A DNA stretch of 64,000 nt from JASHVB01 sp035523995. GTDB lineage: Bacteria > Pseudomonadota > Alphaproteobacteria > Acetobacterales > Acetobacteraceae. The number at the start of each line of letters is the position of its first letter. The first letter of the stretch is position 1. The stretch is taken from NCBI GenBank assembly GCA_035523995.1, contig DATKPQ010000116.1:59741-123740 (forward strand), written 5' to 3'. Of the stretch, positions 34,267-43,354 are shown piece by piece. The translations under genes were made by a program, and so were the position numbers. The notes beneath the pieces were generated by a model. It was given only the letters and a program-made list of their open reading frames with translations. It was not told the DNA's origin and did not search any database.

Positions 34267-34473
34267 ATGAAACTATCCGCCCGCAATCAGATCGCCGGGA
34301 CCATCAAGACAGTGAAGCCCGGCGCCACCACGACGCATGTGACCATCGAGATATCGCCGACCGTGACCATCACAGCATCCATCACCAACGAAGCGTCGGA
34401 GGAACTCGGGCTGAAGCCCGGGATGGTGGCGTTTGCCGTCATCAAGGCGTCGGATGTGATGGTCGGCGTCTGA
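34267..34473 (+). CDS. molbindin (molybdenum-pterin-binding protein, single TOBE domain)
   Basis: A 68-aa Mop protein: LSARNQIAGTIKTVKPGATT, THVTIEI, ASITNEASEELGLKPG and AVIKASDVMVGV. This is the one-domain TOBE fold that oligomerises to bind molybdate or tungstate in the cytoplasm. GGAG lies 7-8 nt upstream of the ATG. Divergent from modABC, so it is probably co-regulated with uptake as a storage or buffering protein. Confidence 0.93.
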   Translation: MKLSARNQIAGTIKTVKPGATTTHVTIEISPTVTITASITNEASEELGLKPGMVAFAVIKASDVMVGV

Positions 34474-34500
34474 TCCGTCGGCTGGGTCGAGAACGCCTGA

Positions 34501-35784
34501 TCAGTCTGCTGCATCTGCGGCTGGGGCCAGCTCCGGCTGGCGCAGCGCGGCCAGCAAGGACGTGGCGCTGGCCGAACGCAGCGGCACGAAGCGCTTGCCC
34601 GCCTGACGGCACAGTTGCTTCACCATGTGCGCCGCATGGTGGCTGATGCAATCGACCGGGAAGACGACGATGTCTGCCTGGCTCGTCAGGCCGCCGAGCA
34701 AGTGCAGGTGGTTTTCGACACCGCCGTCGTGGTGCAGCAGCGTTGCCCCCGCTTGCTCGGCCGCCGCGCGCAGATGGGCCACCTGATTCGGTCGGCCGCC
34801 GACATACAGCACTGTCGCGCCATGCAACCACTGCTCAACAGCGGTCGCGGGAGCCGTGTGGTCATCGGCGGGCGCGAACCGATCGGCGATCGAATCCAAC
34901 TCGCATCGCAGAGCGTCGGCGTCCTGCTCGGCCTTGGCGCGGGCCGCCCGTTGTTCTGTTAGAGCAATGTTAGCGGCGGCCAGCTTGTCGTTGAGCATGG
35001 CACCTCGGCGTGTCTCCGCCGCCAGGCGCCGTTCCAGATCGGCCATCGCTTGCCGCAGCACGGCGCTGTCGTCACGCGCCGCCGCCGGTTCCGCGGCGTC
35101 ACGCTGCGCCACGCTGTCTTGCAGTTCGCGGATATGTGCCTCGCGCGTCACCACGGCGTCGCGGAAGGCAAGCTGCTGGCGGTCCAGACGGGCACGAAGC
35201 TCGGCGTTCTCCGCCTCCAGTTCGCACAGACGGCGGATATCCGCGCGGTTGGCGGCGCCGACCAGGTGCGACAACATGTGCACTTCGCCGAACGCGTCCT
35301 TGATCAGCGCTTGCGTCGTCGCCGGGTGCGTCAGCGTCGCCCAGTAGGCGCCGGGAATTTCGCCCCGCCGCACAGACTCGCGCCACAGTGTGCGTACCGC
35401 ATCTTCCGTGATTGCTCTGGCGAACTGATTGATCGGCAGCCGATGGCGTTCGTCCAGCGCCTTATGCAGCAGCTTCGCCGCCTTGTCGTGGCGCCCGGCG
35501 AGGCCTACCGCGGCGGCATGCAATTCATGGTCGGTGCTGTCCGGCGCGGCGATGCCCAGTTTTTTCAGCACCTGCCGCAGTTCGCTGGTGGACAGGCACG
35601 TGCCGATGATGGAGCAATGCAGGTTGCCGTGGAATTCCCAAATCTTCGTGCGGCGCGGCGGACCGGCGGCGTCGGCGGGTGCCACGTTGCGGTCAACCAA
35701 CGTTGGTGCCAGCGGGGAGACGGAGAACAATTTGGGTGGCAAGGCCAGGCTGGTGCCGTGCCGGATTGCCCCGGAGGCGCTCAC
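34501..35784 (-). CDS. DUF2325 domain protein
   Basis: A 427-aa protein. An N-terminal helical domain (~50-180) precedes a long coiled coil (~185-310, LCELEAENAELRARLDRQQL and following heptads). The C-terminal DUF2325 domain (~325-415) follows: VLYVGGRPNQVAHLRAAAEQ, FPVDCISHHAAHMVKQLC. The start is a GTG with GGAAA upstream. The conserved Cys in VDCISH and a Cys near CRQAGK could hold metal. DUF2325 genes are often found near metal or nitrogen-fixation genes, but the function is unknown. Convergent with the molbindin gene (27 bp), which suggests a molybdenum or redox link (inference). Confidence 0.85.
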   Translation of the reverse strand: MSASGAIRHGTSLALPPKLFSVSPLAPTLVDRNVAPADAAGPPRRTKIWEFHGNLHCSIIGTCLSTSELRQVLKKLGIAAPDSTDHELHAAAVGLAGRHDKAAKLLHKALDERHRLPINQFARAITEDAVRTLWRESVRRGEIPGAYWATLTHPATTQALIKDAFGEVHMLSHLVGAANRADIRRLCELEAENAELRARLDRQQLAFRDAVVTREAHIRELQDSVAQRDAAEPAAARDDSAVLRQAMADLERRLAAETRRGAMLNDKLAAANIALTEQRAARAKAEQDADALRCELDSIADRFAPADDHTAPATAVEQWLHGATVLYVGGRPNQVAHLRAAAEQAGATLLHHDGGVENHLHLLGGLTSQADIVVFPVDCISHHAAHMVKQLCRQAGKRFVPLRSASATSLLAALRQPELAPAADAAD

Positions 35785-35812
35785 GATTTTCCGTCTCCCC
35801 TGGTCACGGCGC

Positions 35813-37246
35813 TTACAGGCCCGCCTGGGTGACGAACTTGGTGACGAGGTAATTCTCGATCGCTTCCAGCCCGCCTTCCGAGCCGTAGCCGGAATCCTTC
35901 ACACCGCCGAACGGCACCTCCGGCAGGGCCAGGCCGTGATGGTTGATCGAGATCATGCCGCTTTCGACCGCCGCGGCGATGGCATTCGCGGTCTTGGCCG
36001 AACGCGTATAGGCGTAGGACGCCAGGCCGTACGGCAGGCGGTTGGCTTCGCTCACCACTTCGTCGAACGAGCTGAACGGTGAGATCACCGCGACCGGACC
36101 GAACGGTTCCTCATTCATGATGCGGGCGTCCTTCGGCACGTCGGTGATCACCGTCGGTTCGAAGAAATTGCCCTTGTTGCCGATGCGATGGCCGCCGGTG
36201 CGCACCGTCGCACCGTGCTGTGCGGCGTCGCCAATGAACGTCTCCATCGCGGCGATGCGGCGCGCGTTGGCCATCGGTCCCATCTGGGTGCCGGCTGCCA
36301 AACCGTCGCCGACCTTCACCGCCTGGCTGTGCTGCACAAAGCCGTTGACGAACTGGTCGTAGACACGTTCCTGCACCAGCACGCGTGTGGGCGACACGCA
36401 GACCTGGCCGGCATTGCGATATTTCGCCGTGGCCAGCAATTTGCTTGCGGTGTCGATATCGGCATCGTCGAACACGATAGCCGGGGCATGGCCGCCGAGT
36501 TCCATGGTAACGCGCTTCATGTGCGCGCCGGCGATGGCCGCGAGCTGCTTGCCCACCGCGGTGGAACCGGTGAACGACATCTTGCGGATGATCGGATGCG
36601 GAATGAGGTATTCGGAGATTTCCGCGGGCACGCCGTAGACCAGGTTCATCACGCCCGCCGGGACACCGGCATCGGCGAAGGCACGGATCAGTTCGGCCGG
36701 CGAGGCCGGGGTCTCCTCCGGCGCCTTGACGATGATGGAGCACCCGGCGGCCAGTGCGCAGGACAGCTTGCGCACCACCTGGTTGATCGGGAAGTTCCAG
36801 GGCGTGAAGGCGGCGACCGGACCGACCGGTTCCTTCACCACAAGCTGGTAAATGCCTTCGCTACGGGCAGGAATAACGCGGCCGTAGGTGCGGCGAGCTT
36901 CCTCGGCGAACCAGTCGATGACGTCCGCCCCCGCCAACACCTCGCCCTTGGCTTCCGGCAGCGGCTTGCCTTGCTCCATGGTGAGCAACGGCGCGATGTC
37001 GTCGACGCGGTCGCGCAGGATGTTGGCGGCCTTGCGCATCACCTTCGAACGGTCGAAGGCGGATACGTGACGCCAGGCGCGGAATCCCTTGTCAGCGGCT
37101 TCCAGGGCATGATCCAGGTCGGCGCGACTGGCATGCGCGACAGTGCCGATGGTGTCGCCCGTGGCGGGGCTGACGACCGGCAGCGTGCGGTTGCCGGCGG
37201 CTGGCGTCCAGACGCCGTCAATGAACAGGGAAACGTCGCGATACAT
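35813..37246 (-). CDS. NAD(P)-dependent aldehyde dehydrogenase, succinate-semialdehyde type
   Basis: A 477-aa ALDH. It has the cofactor motif FTPWNFPINQVVRK, the Gly motif FTGSTAVGK, catalytic Glu in MELGGHAP and catalytic Cys in NAGQVCVSPTR. The C-terminal FGGVKDSGYGSEGG and the length resemble GabD-type succinate-semialdehyde dehydrogenases. The ATG at 37246 has GAGGAC upstream; more upstream frame is open but unsupported. It oxidises an aldehyde to the acid. Divergent from a second ALDH 148 bp away, so the gap should hold both promoters. Confidence 0.92.
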   Translation of the reverse strand: MYRDVSLFIDGVWTPAAGNRTLPVVSPATGDTIGTVAHASRADLDHALEAADKGFRAWRHVSAFDRSKVMRKAANILRDRVDDIAPLLTMEQGKPLPEAKGEVLAGADVIDWFAEEARRTYGRVIPARSEGIYQLVVKEPVGPVAAFTPWNFPINQVVRKLSCALAAGCSIIVKAPEETPASPAELIRAFADAGVPAGVMNLVYGVPAEISEYLIPHPIIRKMSFTGSTAVGKQLAAIAGAHMKRVTMELGGHAPAIVFDDADIDTASKLLATAKYRNAGQVCVSPTRVLVQERVYDQFVNGFVQHSQAVKVGDGLAAGTQMGPMANARRIAAMETFIGDAAQHGATVRTGGHRIGNKGNFFEPTVITDVPKDARIMNEEPFGPVAVISPFSSFDEVVSEANRLPYGLASYAYTRSAKTANAIAAAVESGMISINHHGLALPEVPFGGVKDSGYGSEGGLEAIENYLVTKFVTQAGL

Positions 37247-37394
37247 CGATGTGGTCCTCTCCGGGGCTTGGGGCGGGATGGCGGTCCACCAAGGGACTCG
37301 CCTCCCGTCGTCGTATGTGTTTGGATACAGCGATACTGGCCCACAACCAAGCGGTTGCCAAGGGCCAGGGGTCACCCGGACAGGAGGAACGGAC

Positions 37395-38891
37395 ATGGAC
37401 ACGATCGCACTCGATCCGCGGCTGCGGCATGCGGGCGGCTTTCTGGGTCGCACGCCCAAGATGCTGATCGACGGCAGAATGGTTGGCGCTGCCTCCGGCA
37501 AGACCTTCGCCGTCTACAATCCGGCGACCGGCGGCGTGATCGCCAATGTGCCGGAAGGCGACAAGGCGGATGTCGATCTGGCGGTGGCCGCGGCGCGGCG
37601 CGCATTCGACGAGCGGCGCTGGGGCAAGGTCACGCCGTCCGAACGTGGCCGTATCCTGTGGCGCATCGCGGACCTGATCGAGCGCGACCTGGAGGAACTG
37701 GCCGAGCTGGAATCGATCGATAACGGCAAGCCGTACGCGGTGGCGCGCGTGGCCGATTTGCCGCTGGCGGTGGACATGTTCCGCTACATGGGCGGCTGGG
37801 CGACGAAGATCACCGGTTCGACGCTGCCGCTGTCGCTGCCCGGGGAATACCTGTCCTACACGGTGCGCGAGGCGGTGGGCGTGGTTGGCCAGATCATTCC
37901 GTGGAATTTCCCGTTGCTGATGGCGGCATGGAAGATCGCACCGGCGCTGGCGGCGGGCTGCACCATCGTGCTGAAGGCCGCGGAGCAAACGCCGCTGACC
38001 GCGCTGCGGCTGGCGGAGATCATCCAGGAAGCCGGCGTGCCGCCGGGCGTGGTGAATGTGCTGACCGGCTTCGGCGAGACGGCCGGAGCAGCGCTGGCCG
38101 CACATCCCGACGTGGACAAGGTGGCGTTCACCGGGTCCACCGAGGTGGGTAAGCTGATCGTGCAGGCGGCGGCAGGGAATTTGAAGAAGGTGTCGCTGGA
38201 ACTTGGCGGCAAATCACCGGCGATCATCCTGCCGGACGCCGACCTGGATCTTGCGATTGCCGGTGCGGCCAACGCGATCTTCTTCAATCATGGCCAATGC
38301 TGCTGCGCTGGCTCGCGCTTGTTCGCGCACAAGTCGGTATACGACAAGGTGGTGGCGGGCGTCGCCGACATCGCGGGGAAGATCAAGGTGGGGCCTGGAC
38401 TGGACCCAACCACCGAGATGGGGCCGCTGGTGTCAGACGAGCAATTCGATCGGGTGACCAGCTATATCGAGGACGGCCGCCAGTCCGGCGCGCGGGTCGC
38501 GGTGGGTGGCAGCCGGGTCGGCAACCTGGGCTATTTCGTAGCGCCGACGGTGCTGGAAAACACCACGCCGGGCATGAAGGTCGTGCGCGAGGAGATCTTT
38601 GGGCCCGTGGTTTGCACGCAGCCCTTCGGCGACGACGATCTGGATGTCATTGCGAAGCAGGCCAACGATACGATCTATGGCCTGGCGGCCAGCGTGTGGA
38701 CGCGCAACGGCGGCACGGCGCACAAGCTTGCCAGCCGCATCCGCTCCGGCACCGTCTGGATCAACTGCCATAACGTGTTCGACGCATCCTTGCCATTCGG
38801 CGGCTACAAGCAGTCCGGCTGGGGCCGCGAGATGGGCGAGGAAGTGTTCCACAACTACACGGAAGTGAAGGCGGTCACCGCGGCGTTGTGA
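37395..38891 (+). CDS. aldehyde dehydrogenase (betaine/indole-acetaldehyde-type)
   Basis: A 498-aa ALDH with IPWNFPLLMAAWKIAPALAA, FTGSTEVGKLI, catalytic Glu in LELGGKSP, and catalytic Cys in NHGQCCCAGSR (the CC doublet is typical of class-1-like bacterial ALDHs). The C-terminal FGGYKQSGWGREMG is conserved. AGGAGG lies 7 nt before the ATG at 37395, fixing the start. Substrate preference cannot be inferred reliably. Divergently paired with the ALDH to its left. Confidence 0.93.
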   Translation: MDTIALDPRLRHAGGFLGRTPKMLIDGRMVGAASGKTFAVYNPATGGVIANVPEGDKADVDLAVAAARRAFDERRWGKVTPSERGRILWRIADLIERDLEELAELESIDNGKPYAVARVADLPLAVDMFRYMGGWATKITGSTLPLSLPGEYLSYTVREAVGVVGQIIPWNFPLLMAAWKIAPALAAGCTIVLKAAEQTPLTALRLAEIIQEAGVPPGVVNVLTGFGETAGAALAAHPDVDKVAFTGSTEVGKLIVQAAAGNLKKVSLELGGKSPAIILPDADLDLAIAGAANAIFFNHGQCCCAGSRLFAHKSVYDKVVAGVADIAGKIKVGPGLDPTTEMGPLVSDEQFDRVTSYIEDGRQSGARVAVGGSRVGNLGYFVAPTVLENTTPGMKVVREEIFGPVVCTQPFGDDDLDVIAKQANDTIYGLAASVWTRNGGTAHKLASRIRSGTVWINCHNVFDASLPFGGYKQSGWGREMGEEVFHNYTEVKAVTAAL

Positions 38892-38999
38892 TCAGCGGTT
38901 TGCCGCAGCGCATTGCGCCCCGGCGCGGTATGGGCGGGATTTCCCCCCGCCGCCGCCGCCGGGGTGTATCGCCTGGCAATCGAGCCGATATCCTGGTTC

Positions 39000-39929
39000 T
39001 CAGGAAAAGTGCGGCATGATTTCCGAGGCGAACAGCTCCAGGGTTTCCATATCGTTCCTGTAGTCGCTGTTGATTAGCAGTTGGACACCGGCATCGCGGT
39101 ACTGGCCGATCAGATCCATCGCCTGCGACACCGTGCCGACGAAACCCCGCAGCGGTCCGCGTAGCGAGAGGCGCTCGCGTTTTGCCGCCACCGCGGCATC
39201 GTCGCGGGCGAGCAACCAACTGAAATTATGGGTGCGCTGGATCGCGTCGTAGTCGCGCTGCGCCGCATCGCAATGACCCCGCAGTACGGCGAACTTGTGC
39301 TGCACGGTCGCCAGGTCGCCGCCGACATTGCAGGCATCGGCAAGGCGGGCGACCGCGCGCAGGGTCATTTGCTCGCCGCCGCCCGCGATCATCACCGGCG
39401 GACGCGGCTTCTGCACCGGCTTCGGTTCAAGAATCGCGTTCTCGGCATGAAAGTAACGGCCCTGGAACGTGGTGCGTGGCTCGCTCCACATTTGCAGGAT
39501 CAAACGGACGGCTTCCTCCATCTGGCGGATGCGCGTCGCCGGCCGTGGCGGGAATTCCCAGCCATATTGCTTGTATTCGCCCTCGAACCAGCCCGCGCCG
39601 ATGCCGAGCGTCATGCGCCCGCCACTGATCTGATCGACGCCAGCAGAGATTTTGGCGAGATGCGCCGGATTGCGGTAGGCAACCGACGTGGCAAGCGTGG
39701 CCAACCGGATACGGCTGGTGACCGCGGCCAAGGCCGACAGCGCGGTCCAGCCTTCCATGAACGGCTCGGTCGGCGCGCCCACGCCGCCGATCTGGATCAG
39801 GTGGTCCATCACCGAGAACCACACGAAGCCGTGGTTCTCGGCCCATTGTGCCTTGGCCTTGAGCCCCTCGAACGCCTTGGACGGATCGGGGCCGTACACC
39901 CATGAGGGGTTATGAACGCCGAATTGCAT
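39000..39929 (-). CDS. LLM-class F420-type oxidoreductase
   Basis: A 309-aa luciferase-like protein: RIRLATLATSVAYRNPAHLA, LDQISGGR-like VDQISGGRMTLGIGAGWFEG, and PPVMIAGGGEQMTL. This pattern matches the TIGR03560-like F420-dependent group. Whether the organism makes F420 is not visible here; FMN use is possible. Divergent from the SDR/AKR pair. Confidence 0.88.
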   Translation of the reverse strand: MQFGVHNPSWVYGPDPSKAFEGLKAKAQWAENHGFVWFSVMDHLIQIGGVGAPTEPFMEGWTALSALAAVTSRIRLATLATSVAYRNPAHLAKISAGVDQISGGRMTLGIGAGWFEGEYKQYGWEFPPRPATRIRQMEEAVRLILQMWSEPRTTFQGRYFHAENAILEPKPVQKPRPPVMIAGGGEQMTLRAVARLADACNVGGDLATVQHKFAVLRGHCDAAQRDYDAIQRTHNFSWLLARDDAAVAAKRERLSLRGPLRGFVGTVSQAMDLIGQYRDAGVQLLINSDYRNDMETLELFASEIMPHFS

Positions 39930-40157
39930 GATTGTGCACTTCCTTCTCCGTTGACTTGACGCTGGTGTACCGGCTGATGCTTACCACGGGTGTGATGCCG
40001 CAACCGAATGACGCGTGTGCAGTCGCTGCGACGGTGGCCGCCTCCGGGGCGATACGCTATATGCGATGTGACATAGCGGTCAACGGCGCGACCGCCGGGC
40101 GGACCAGGCGTTATACTGGCAAAATCGATCGGGCGCGGCTCGAGGAAGGAGATTTCG

Positions 40158-41009
40158 ATGCACCATCCCGCATTGCAGGCTGGCAGGGTCGCGGTGATTA
40201 CCGGCGGCGCAAGCGGCATCGGCCTCGCCGCCGCGAGGCGTTTCGCGGCGCTGGGCATGAAGCTGTGCCTCGCCGATCTGCACCAGGAGGCGCTCGACAA
40301 GGCGAGCGCCGCGTTATCGGGAGCACCCCTCATCACCGTGCCGACGGATGTCAGCAGGATGGAGGATGTCGAGCGCCTGAAGCAGCGTGCCTACGACGAA
40401 TTCGGCGAGGTGGCGGTATTGATGAACAATGCCGGTACGTCGCCCGGCGGCGGCCCATGGGACCATTACGAGCGCTGGCAGCGCGTGCTGGGCGTCAACC
40501 TGTGGGGCGTCATCAACGGCGTTCATGCCTTCACCCAGGCGATGGTGGAGCAGCGGACGCCGTGTGCGATCATCAATACCGGGTCGAAACAGGGCGTCAC
40601 CTGCCCCCCAGGCGACACGGCCTATAACGTCACGAAGGCGGGCGTGAAAGTGCTGACGGAAGGTCTGGCCCATTCACTGCGCAGCATCGAAGGATGCCGG
40701 GTCACTGCGCATTTGCTGGTGCCCGGCTCGACCTTCACCGGCATGACCGCGCGCGGTCGCAGCGAGAAACCGCCAGGAGCGTGGACGCCGGACCAGGTGA
40801 TCGATGTACTGATCCGGCGCATGGGTGACGGAGATTTCTACATCATATGCCCCGACAACGACGTGACCGGCGATGTCGATAACCGGCGTATCCTGTGGGC
40901 GGCGGAGGACCTGATCCGCAACCGCCCGGCGTTGTCGCGCTGGCACCCCGACTACACCCAGGAGTTTGCCGCGTTCCTCGCGTCTCCGTCGCCGTTTCGG
41001 CAGGACTGA
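40158..41009 (+). CDS. short-chain dehydrogenase/reductase
   Basis: A 283-aa SDR: cofactor motif TGGASGIGLA, MNNAGTS, catalytic Ser in NTGSKQG and YNVTK (Tyr and Lys). The Asp at the end of beta-2 (CLADLHQE) suggests NAD preference. GGAAGGAG is just upstream. The C-terminal ~70 residues (DNDVTGDVDNRRILWAAEDL) belong to a subgroup of longer SDRs. Probably co-transcribed with the aldo/keto reductase 56 bp downstream. Confidence 0.92.
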   Translation: MHHPALQAGRVAVITGGASGIGLAAARRFAALGMKLCLADLHQEALDKASAALSGAPLITVPTDVSRMEDVERLKQRAYDEFGEVAVLMNNAGTSPGGGPWDHYERWQRVLGVNLWGVINGVHAFTQAMVEQRTPCAIINTGSKQGVTCPPGDTAYNVTKAGVKVLTEGLAHSLRSIEGCRVTAHLLVPGSTFTGMTARGRSEKPPGAWTPDQVIDVLIRRMGDGDFYIICPDNDVTGDVDNRRILWAAEDLIRNRPALSRWHPDYTQEFAAFLASPSPFRQD

Positions 41010-41065
41010 ATCCCGCGACGCGGCGAGGCGATCTGCAACCGCGATAATTACATTGGAGGGCACGA

Positions 41066-42046
41066 ATGGAATACACCAAGCTCGGCCGCACCGGCCTCGA
41101 CGTGTCACGCATCTGCCTCGGTTGCATGAGCTATGGCGGCGGCAACCAGGGCAATCATGCATGGAGCCTGGGTGAAAACGAAAGCCGTCCGTTCATCAGG
41201 AAGGCGCTTGAATCGGGCATCAACTTCTTCGACACCGCAAACCGCTATTCCCTCGGCAACAGCGAGGAGATTCTCGGCCGCGCTATCAAGGACTTCGCCC
41301 GCCGCGACGAAGTGGTGATCGCAACCAAGGTCTACGGCCGGATGCGGCCCGGCCCGAACGGCGCCGGCCTGTCGCGCAAGGCGATCTTCGCGGAAATCGA
41401 CAACAGCCTGCGCCGGCTCGGCATGAATTATGTCGATCTCTACCAGATTCATCGTTTCGACCACGTGACTCCGATCGAGGAGACGCTGGAGGCGCTGCAT
41501 GATCTCGTGAAGGCAGGCAAGGTCCGCTACATCGGCGCCTCCTCGATGCGGGCCTGGGAGTTCGCGCGTGCCCTTGGCATCGCAGAGAAGCGTGGCTGGA
41601 CTCGTTTCGTCAGCATGCAGAACCTTGTCAACCTGCTGTATCGCGAGGAGGAACGCGAGATGCTGCCGCTGTGCGCCGCGGAAGGCATCGGCGTCATACC
41701 ATGGAGCCCGCAGGCGCGGGGAAAGCTGAGCCGCGACTGGGATTACACCAGCCTCCGCACCGAGACCGACGAGGCGATGACCCGATTGTTCGCCAAGACG
41801 CAGGAGGCCGACAAGAAAGTGGTCGATCGCGTCGCCGAGGTGGCCAAGGCCCGCGGCATCTCCCGCGCGCAGGTCGCGCTGGCTTGGGTGCTGTCGAAGC
41901 CGGTCATCACCGCGCCGATCGTGGGTGCGACCAAGCTGTACCACCTGGACGACGCGATCGCGTCGGTGGACGTGACGCTGTCCGCGGAAGAGATCGCCGC
42001 GCTGGAAGCACCCTATGTTCCCCATGAGGTCGTCGGTTTCGTATAG
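41066..42046 (+). CDS. aldo/keto reductase
   Basis: A 326-aa AKR. It has the N-terminal KLGRTGLDVSRICLGCMSYG, the tetrad region FFDTANRYSLGNSEEILGRA (Asp and Tyr), the Lys in VVIATKVYG and the His in DLYQIHRFD. The phosphate-binding end is KPVITAPIVGATK. GGAGGGC precedes the ATG. It reduces a carbonyl with NADPH; the substrate is unknown. The last intact gene before a stretch of gene fragments. Confidence 0.93.
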   Translation: MEYTKLGRTGLDVSRICLGCMSYGGGNQGNHAWSLGENESRPFIRKALESGINFFDTANRYSLGNSEEILGRAIKDFARRDEVVIATKVYGRMRPGPNGAGLSRKAIFAEIDNSLRRLGMNYVDLYQIHRFDHVTPIEETLEALHDLVKAGKVRYIGASSMRAWEFARALGIAEKRGWTRFVSMQNLVNLLYREEEREMLPLCAAEGIGVIPWSPQARGKLSRDWDYTSLRTETDEAMTRLFAKTQEADKKVVDRVAEVAKARGISRAQVALAWVLSKPVITAPIVGATKLYHLDDAIASVDVTLSAEEIAALEAPYVPHEVVGFV

Positions 42047-42104
42047 TCCTGCAGGAACGGATCGGACCAAGTGATCGCAGGGGGGCGCATGGCGAGGGAA
42101 ATCG

Positions 42105-42344
42105 TTGGCAAGGGTTTCGCTGCGCCACGCGCCCTGCGCCCATATCTGCCGCTACTGCCTGATCTCGGAATCACGCAAGCGCAGCGCTCTGTCATTCGCC
42201 CGGTTCGAGCAATTGGTGCACCGGTTCCATGATTGGCGGCAGGCCGAGCGGCCAGACCTGGAGATCGGCATGTTTGTCGGTCCATCGTACGATTATGACA
42301 TCGAGACGCTGAAAGGCATCGGACGTTTGCGTGAACGGCGCGGA
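42105..42344 (+). pseudogene. radical-SAM protein fragment
   Basis: An 80-codon stretch with a CxxxCxxC cluster (APCAHICRYCLISESRK), followed by FARFEQLVHRFHDW and LEIGMFVGPSYDYDIETLKG. This resembles the first ~80 residues of a radical-SAM enzyme. After RLRERRG the frame turns into unrelated sequence at exactly the point where an antisense alcohol-dehydrogenase fragment begins. Confidence 0.65.
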
Positions 42345-42492
42345 ACCCTTGCCGTGCGGCAAACTGGATCCCCAGATGCCCGAGTCCGCCGACGCCATGG
42401 ATTGCCACCAGCTCGCCCGGTTGCGCGCCGCAATGACGCAACGCATTGAATGTCGTGATTCCGGCACAAAGCAATGGCGCGATTTGTTCACC
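42343..42492 (-). pseudogene. zinc alcohol dehydrogenase fragment
   Basis: About 50 antisense codons read QIAPLLCAGITTFNALRHCG, then VAIHGVGGLGHLGIQFAARQ. This is the Rossmann GxGGLGH core of medium-chain alcohol dehydrogenases. Both catalytic-domain ends are missing. It is joined head-on to the radical-SAM fragment on the left and to another fragment on the right. Confidence 0.75.
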
Positions 42493-42510
42493 GCCGGTGC
42501 GGAACAAAAG

Positions 42511-42636
42511 CCAACGAAGCCGTCCAACATCGCCAAGGTGGTCACCTTTAGGAAGGGCGACGTCGAGGCCGGGTTCAACGAGGCCGATGTCGTGGTCGAA
42601 GGCCGCTATACCACGCCGCCGGTCCACCAGGGCTAT
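42511..42636 (+). pseudogene. xanthine/CO-dehydrogenase large-subunit fragment
   Basis: About 42 codons: KPSNIAKVVTFRKGDVEAGF, then ADVVVEGRYTTPPVHQGYI. This corresponds to an internal segment of the molybdopterin-binding subunit. The frame continues to a stop at 42732 in sequence I do not recognise (ETIRQLGRELDRHGVNISVH). It is a second trace of this enzyme family besides the pseudogene at 29987. Confidence 0.7.
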
Positions 42637-42732
42637 ATCACGCCCGGTGAGACTATCCGGCAGCTTGGGCGCGAACTCGACCGGCACGGTGTCAACATCA
42701 GCGTGCATGGCCCGGACCAGACATTCGTGTAA

Positions 42733-43354
42733 CTAAGTGCAAAGTGGCAGTCAGTTTCGCGGCGTCGCCCGGCTTCAGCGCTGCTTTGGCGTGTTGATCA
42801 GTCCGCAACCGGTAGGACAATGCCTGGTAGACGCAGCGCCGGACAGCTTGGTGCTCGGTGGCCGGGAGGTGGCAGCCTGTCCCAATTGAACTCTGAGGTG
42901 CAATTCCAAGGGCTCACGATGCGTCACTTCGCGACTTCGCGTCACGCCGGCACCCCCAAGTTCCGGCCGGGGTGTAGCGTTCTCTCCCAGAGCGCAGGCC
43001 CGTAGCGCGAGCTGGAAACCGGATAGGCCAGAAGCAACGGAATGACCTCCTGGTACGCATAAGCAGGAAGCGGAACGAACCCGGACCCAGATAGCGGGCT
43101 GTATCAATGGCTTGCAGCACCCGGGGTCGGCCGCCTGAACCATACCGCCATCGATACGGGCCGCGGACTTGCACGTTCATATTCGCGCTTTATCTACCGT
43201 TCGTTCACCATTTCGCGGCTTATGCGTACCAGGAGGGCGTTTCGTCAGTTCTGGCCTGCCACCGAAGCTCGACGTATCGTCGATCTCACCAACAGCAGGG
43301 CCGTGCCACCAATTCGGCTTGCCCGGGCCAGGGATCCTCACCAGGATAGACGGC
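42733..43354. other. 622-bp gap with an inverted duplication
   Basis: No convincing gene. It contains arms at 43026-43064 and 43218-43257. Both encode a similar short peptide on opposite strands (MRTRRSFRCFWPIR and MRTRRAFRQFWPAT), suggesting an inverted duplication of a gene fragment. Confidence 0.5.
43026..43257. repeat. inverted repeat, ~40-bp arms
   Basis: A perfect 19-bp core (CCTCCTGGTACGCATAAGC at 43046-43064; its complement at 43218-43236), extended imperfectly to GGCCAGAA at 43026 and TTCTGGCC at 43250. The arms are ~150 bp apart. Confidence 0.75.

Noticed and set aside
42733..43143. Several 60-130 codon frames in the gap before Uma2
   Set aside because: They arise from the inverted duplication and show no family pattern; treated as repeat sequence.
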